The notes under the pieces were generated by a model. That model was not told where the DNA came from and made no database searches. It saw only the letters and a program-made list of their open reading frames with translations. This document shows, one piece after another, positions 59,322 through 64,000 of a DNA stretch of 64,000 nt (the stretch's first letter is position 1; every line of letters starts with the position of its first letter). The DNA is taken from positions 868,001 through 932,000 of the forward strand of contig JAQSEB010000145.1 of assembly GCA_030063045.1 (NCBI GenBank). The letters run 5' to 3'. A program made the translations under genes and the position numbers. This stretch comes from Pratylenchus scribneri (lineage: Eukaryota > Nematoda > Chromadorea > Rhabditida > Pratylenchidae).

Positions 59322-62300
59322 ATGACGATTGTGGATTTGGAATGTCGACTAAAAGCCTACCGATTTGTGGCCTATTCGGCTGTTACATTTTCAGTCGTTG
59401 CCATTCTTTCGGTTTGTGTCACTCTTCCAATGGTTTACACATATGTTCGGCATGTTCGACGACAAATGAACAATGAGATTAATTATTGCAAGGCTAGTCT
59501 TTCTTCCATTTTAATCGAAAAAATTTATTTGACTGACTGCTCGGAATCGGAAAGCGAAATTTTTTTTATAAATATTTTATATTGTAGTAAAGAAATTATT
59601 TTTGTGCTAATTAATTACAATTCATTATTTTTTAATGAAATTTATTAAGGAGAATATTGTGAAGATCTGATTAATTAATTTTTAAATTTATCATTAAAAT
59701 TAGAAGAATATTTTCCTCTATTTTCGGTTTTTGGTATTATTGAATTTCCCATAATTTTTATCTTAATTTTATCTTTAAATAAATAGGTTTCAAACTTCTT
59801 TAAAGAAATTTAAATTTTCTATAATTCAAATCATTTTTAGACCATATTAAAATGCCTAATACTTTTTTTTCTAGGGTTCTGCCCATGATATTCTTGAGGA
59901 AGTTAATCATTTGAAAGTCCAATCGCCTTTCACGGATGAGGGCAATTCAACCAATAGCAGAAGGGTTCGTGAATCCGGCTACGAGGGTTCGGCAAATTCT
60001 GGAGCTGCTGGCAATGGAGGAAATTCGTGCGAATCATGTTGTCTACCTGGACCACAAGGGGCTCCAGGTTGGGGGCATTTTACCAATGAAAATAATTAAA
60101 AAATAAAATATTAATATTTTTTTTATTATTTTAGGAGCGCCTGGAAGGCCTGGACGACCTGGTAAATTATTATTTTTTAAATTTAATTTCTAAAAATTGT
60201 TGATATTATAACATCAATGATATCTATTTAATTTGAATTATTTGGGATTTGGATGATTATTTTTTTGAAGTTAATTAATAATTTTAGTATATTTTTTTAG
60301 AATTTTTAATTATTAATTTAAATAATTATTTTTTGTGAACTATTCAAGAAAAAAAAATGTTTAAAAATTTCAAAAGATTTATTCATTTATTTTTATTTCG
60401 AATTATAATTTTAAGGAAAACCAGGAGCCCCGGGATTGCCTGGAAATCCGGGAAGGCCACCGAATCAACCTTGTGAACCAATCACACCAGTAATATTATA
60501 TTTTGAATTTTTTTTCCATAAAATTTTTCAATTTTTTAGCCTCCTTGCAAACCATGTCCTCAAGGACCGCCTGGACCACAAGGACCTCCAGGCCCTCCAG
60601 GTAAATTTGTATCGAATATATAATAATTATATAATAGCTTGTTTGATTCTTCAAATATCTATGATGGTAAAAAAAATTTTAAAAGTAAAAAATATTTTTA
60701 ATTTTTATTAATATTTTAAGATAAAGAAATTCAAATTACAAAACATATTCCCTATATTAGAATTTTAACTATATTTTTGGAACTCATAAAAAATTTCTTT
60801 ACTCTTCTTAATAAATAAAATTTTATTTTCTGGGAAATAAAAAATGTAGATGAGTGATTGATCATAAAAAATTAAATTTAAAAAAAAAATTAAAAAAAGT
60901 CCAAAAATTCCAAGTAATCTCAATTTTCTAATAATAATAAAATTTACGGCGAAAAAATTAAATTTTAAAATTTTATTCCAGTTTTAAATTTTTTTATCAA
61001 TATTTTTTGCAACTCATAAAAAATTTATTTACTCTTCTTAATAAATAAAATTTTATTTTTTGGGAAATAAAAATTCGTGAAAATGAACAGATCCGTTGAT
61101 TATAAAAATTAAATTTAAAAAAAAATTTAAAACGTCAAAAATTCCAAGTAATCTCTATTTTGTAATAATTAAAATTTTAGGGCGAAAAAATCAAATTTTG
61201 AAATTTATTCAAGATTTTAAATTTTTTAACAATATTTTTTGCAACACATAAAAAATTATTTACTCTTCTTAATAAATAACTTTTTATTTTTTGGGAAATT
61301 AAAAATGCTTGCAGATGAAAAGACCGTTCATTAAAAATTAAATTATAAAAAAAGTGTAAAAATTCCACATAATCTCAATTTTTTAAAATATTAAAATTTT
61401 ATGGTAATAAAATTCAAATTTTAAAATTTATTCAAAATTTTACTTTTTTTATAAATATTTTTGCAACTCATAAAAGATTTCTTAACTCTTCTTAATAAAT
61501 AAATTTTTATTTTTCGGAAAATAAAAAATGATTCAAGGAATTCATTTTTAAAAGATAAAATTAAATTAAAATATTTTAACATCAAAATTGGAAAAATAAT
61601 AAATTTATTTTATTTATCGATATTTTTCGCATCTCATAAAAAATTTCTTAACTTTTTTTAATAAATAAATCTTAATTTTAGGGTAAATAAAACAGTACTG
61701 GAACGGAGATCGTTCAATAAAAATTAAATTTATAAAAAAATTAAATTTAAATATTTAATTTGGAAAAATAACGACAAAACAATCATTTATATTAAAATAT
61801 TTTAGGTGATCCTGGGCCGCCAGGAGCCCCCGGAAATCCTGGCCAGGATGCCCAACCAGGGAATCCAGGCCCCAAAGGTAAATTTTTGAATATTTTTAAA
61901 TCAAAAAATTTTTTTAGGTCCACCAGGGCCACCTGGCGAACCAGGCCAACCAGGACCACCCGGAGAGCCAGGCGTGCCAGCATTGAGTGAACCCATTGTG
62001 CCGGGTGAACCGGGACCACCTGGTTAGAATTATTTATGTTGAAAATAAATTATTTATTTATTTTAGGCGAAGCTGGTCCTCCAGGCCCTCCAGGTCCGCC
62101 CGGCCTTCCCGGGAGTGATGGAGCACCCGGACCAGCCGGTCCAAAAGGTTGGCATACGATTCTAATTTTTTAAGACATAATAATTAATTTGAAGGTCCAC
62201 CTGGCCCCGATGGTCAACCAGGAAATGATGGTCAATTAATAATTCAAAATTTGATCTAAAATTATTTAAACAGGTTTGCCAGGACCACCTGGTCCACCGG

Positions 62301-62398
62301 GAACACCTGGGTTGCCTGGGGAGAAGGGCATTTGCCCGAAATATTGCGCCATTGATGGTGGCGTTTTCTTCGAGGATGGAACGAGAAGAAGGCGATGA
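59322..62398 (+). CDS. Cuticle collagen
   Basis: Structural protein of the nematode cuticle, 314 aa. Exons 59322-59492, 59875-60067, 60135-60161, 60416-60489, 60540-60600, 61806-61877, 61918-62022, 62067-62147, 62195-62230, 62274-62398, all in phase. Residues 1-57 are the cuticle-collagen N domain: a hydrophobic segment (FVAYSAVTFSVVAILSVCV), then VRHVRRQ, a likely furin-type processing site. The non-repeat linker GSAHDILEEVNHLK leads to a Cys pair (CESCC), short Gly-X-Y blocks interrupted near PPCKPCPQG and PGVPALSEP, and the terminal GICPKYCAIDGGVFFEDGTR. That C-terminus marks a recognised cuticle-collagen group. The first intron begins GC (TGCAAG|GC). Poly(A) signal AATAAA at about 62411. 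Intron 5 contains a degenerate tandem array. Confidence 0.93.
60750..61795. repeat. Degenerate tandem array of about 230-bp units in collagen intron
   Basis: The marker ACTCTTCTTAATAAAT recurs at about 60801, 61031, 61262, 61485 and (degraded) 61651, each followed by TTTTATTTT--GGGAAATAAAA. That is five units with spacing about 230, 231, 223 and 166 bp. Non-coding. Confidence 0.8.
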
Positions 62399-63762
62399 TT
62401 TTTTGGAATGAATAAAAGGAAATAACATTTTCATATTATTGTATCTTAATTGATTATTTTTTTTGTAAATTTTGGTGTAAAAATTATGGAAAATATCTAA
62501 TATTCTAATTAATTTTGTGAATTCTTCAATTGCATTTAATTATAATAAAAATACTTTTTAAATTGGCTAAAAAATTATGAAATGGCAAAAATATTTCTGT
62601 CAAAAAATAATTTTTTTTACTATACAACTTGACCAAACCTGAATTACTTAAAATTTTTTTACTCCAAAGAACTTAGCCTTAATCTACTAATTCTAAACTT
62701 AATACAACGTCTCGACGTTCTCGACGTTTTGTTATTTCCAAGTAATATTCCCTCAAAAAAGATTATTTTTCGATGAAAAATGTTGAATGTTTTTTCAGAA
62801 TTTATTTTCTTCATGTTCACCATTTTTTTTCAATTTTAAATAATTTTCATATAAAAATAAAAATTTCACATATTTATTAGGACATTTTTTTTATAATTCG
62901 CATTCTTTTTCTTCGAAATACTTAAATCCGTCATCATAAAGTCCATTCATTCAAACAAAAACCCATCCATACTCTGCTGGTGCATTAGGAAATTAGCAGC
63001 TAATAATTTGTGCGGTTGCTGGTTGCTGGCGGTACAGTTCCTGTTCCTCCTTTAACTCATTATTCCATTCATTTTCACATCCACAAAGGTCCATTAGCCG
63101 CCATCCCTTCCTTCCTTTTTCTTTCACATTTTTCCTTCCATTTCCCCTGAATTTTCCTCAATTTTTTCATTTTTGCGCAGATTTCATGGTTGCTGGTTGT
63201 CCAGCGTCATCCATTCTTCACGTATTCACAGATTTTGAATGAAATCGGCAATATGCTGTAATTTTTGATGGAATGGCTATATTGAATGATGCCTTTAGTA
63301 ATTTACGAATTAAGCCTAATTCACATTAGCCCTTTATCCCTTCCCTTCAATTTTATCTAACAATGTACATTGCACAATATTGCTTATATAATTCGAAAAT
63401 AAGCCCAGCATATTCATAAGGTCCATTCCTCATTCGCATCCAGCACCAGCAGCACTTTCTCGTCAACCCAAACTAAAATGTGAGGCTTCGAACGATAATT
63501 TATTGTGCGAAATGTAAGTTTTAGCCCTAAGTTTTAAGGCATATCTAATTAAAGAATTAATTTAATTTTGGATTTAATTTTAATTAATTATATTATTAGA
63601 ATATAATTGATTGTATTAGCAAATATATTGAATAGATATTACATTTTAAGCAGACGAAAACAACAATTGAATTAGCATATATATAATATAATTATTAAAA
63701 ATGTCAATGAATTTTTACAATCAGAAATTTATCCAAATTTCTCTCAAAATATTTGGTAAAAA
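62399..63762. other. Intergenic region between two collagen genes
   Basis: 3' end of the first collagen, an AT-rich middle, then 63000-63480 pyrimidine-rich with TCATTCATTC-type words like the region upstream of the first collagen. No ORF or RNA gene. Probably regulatory for the downstream collagen. Confidence 0.45.
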
Positions 63763-63945
63763 ATGTCAACGATGATCAACACTAAAAATTTTGATGCCAA
63801 AGTGAATGCATTTCGACTAGTGGCATATTCTGCATTGGCATTCTCGCTGGCTTCAATTTTGTCCGTTTCCATTTCCATGCCCGTTCTTCTGTATTTTTCG
63901 CGTTCACTTCGTTTGCAACATTCGCAGGGCATGGAAATGTGCCAA
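63763..63945 (+). CDS. Cuticle collagen, first exon (cut by window end)
   Basis: Sixty-one codons from MSTMINTKNFDAKVNAFR to MEMCQ, then the donor CAA|GTTTGT. The hydrophobic segment LVAYSALAFSLASILSVSIS and the following basic stretch (SRSLRLQ) are the cuticle-collagen N domain, parallel to VAYSAVTFSVVAILSV of the upstream gene. The Gly-X-Y exons must lie beyond 64000. Same strand as, and 1.4 kb after, the complete collagen. Confidence 0.85.
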
Positions 63946-64000
63946 GTTTGTTAATTAAATAAATTTAAAATGACAATTTATTTCAAAATTTTAAGGATAA

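Overview
The window is nuclear DNA of a nematode. The signs are AT-rich sequence, many short introns, two cuticle-collagen genes (one complete, one cut by the window end), plausible trans-splice acceptors just upstream of several start codons, and no bacterial features. Repeated GC-AG introns and the collagen style would fit a tylenchid such as a cyst or root-knot nematode, but that placement is inference. Almost every gene is split into small exons, so the models below were built by hand from splice signals, reading phase and recalled protein families.

Layout. 1-2.2 kb: 3' end of an unrecognised plus-strand gene, its last intron enlarged by a hAT-like element with an 8-bp target duplication and by an inverted duplication. 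2.5-3.2 kb (minus): small four-exon coiled-coil protein. 3.4-15.2 kb (minus): complete 29-exon gene for the beta regulatory subunit of phosphorylase kinase; its introns hold a tRNA-Arg(CCU), several inverted-repeat elements and a 1.1-kb foldback. 16.5-20.1 kb (plus): 69-bp minisatellite, then a type IV-like collagen gene with one frameshift. 20.1-20.7 kb: two possible minus-strand exon remnants. 21.3-27.5 kb (plus): divergent prolyl oligopeptidase, 13 exons, catalytic triad retained. 28.8-32.7 kb (plus): polypeptide GalNAc-transferase with a 7-bp duplication that breaks the frame and decayed second copies of two lectin exons. 34.2-42.9 kb (plus): 15-exon facilitated sugar transporter with a 1.3-kb 24-bp minisatellite in intron 1. 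44.2-46.9 kb (plus): unrecognised acidic protein. 49.0-54.8 kb (minus): second, paralogous 15-exon sugar transporter, tail-to-tail with the first. 55-58.7 kb: repeats with no convincing gene. 59.3-62.4 kb (plus): complete cuticle collagen. 63.8 kb to the end (plus): first exon of another cuticle collagen.

The genes do not form one pathway, although phosphorylase kinase and two sugar transporters all belong to carbohydrate metabolism. The accessory interest is in the introns: foldbacks, MITEs with clear target-site duplications, coded minisatellites, decayed alternative exons, and four GC-AG introns that must be accepted for the genes to read through. I did not find a convincing new multi-gene system.
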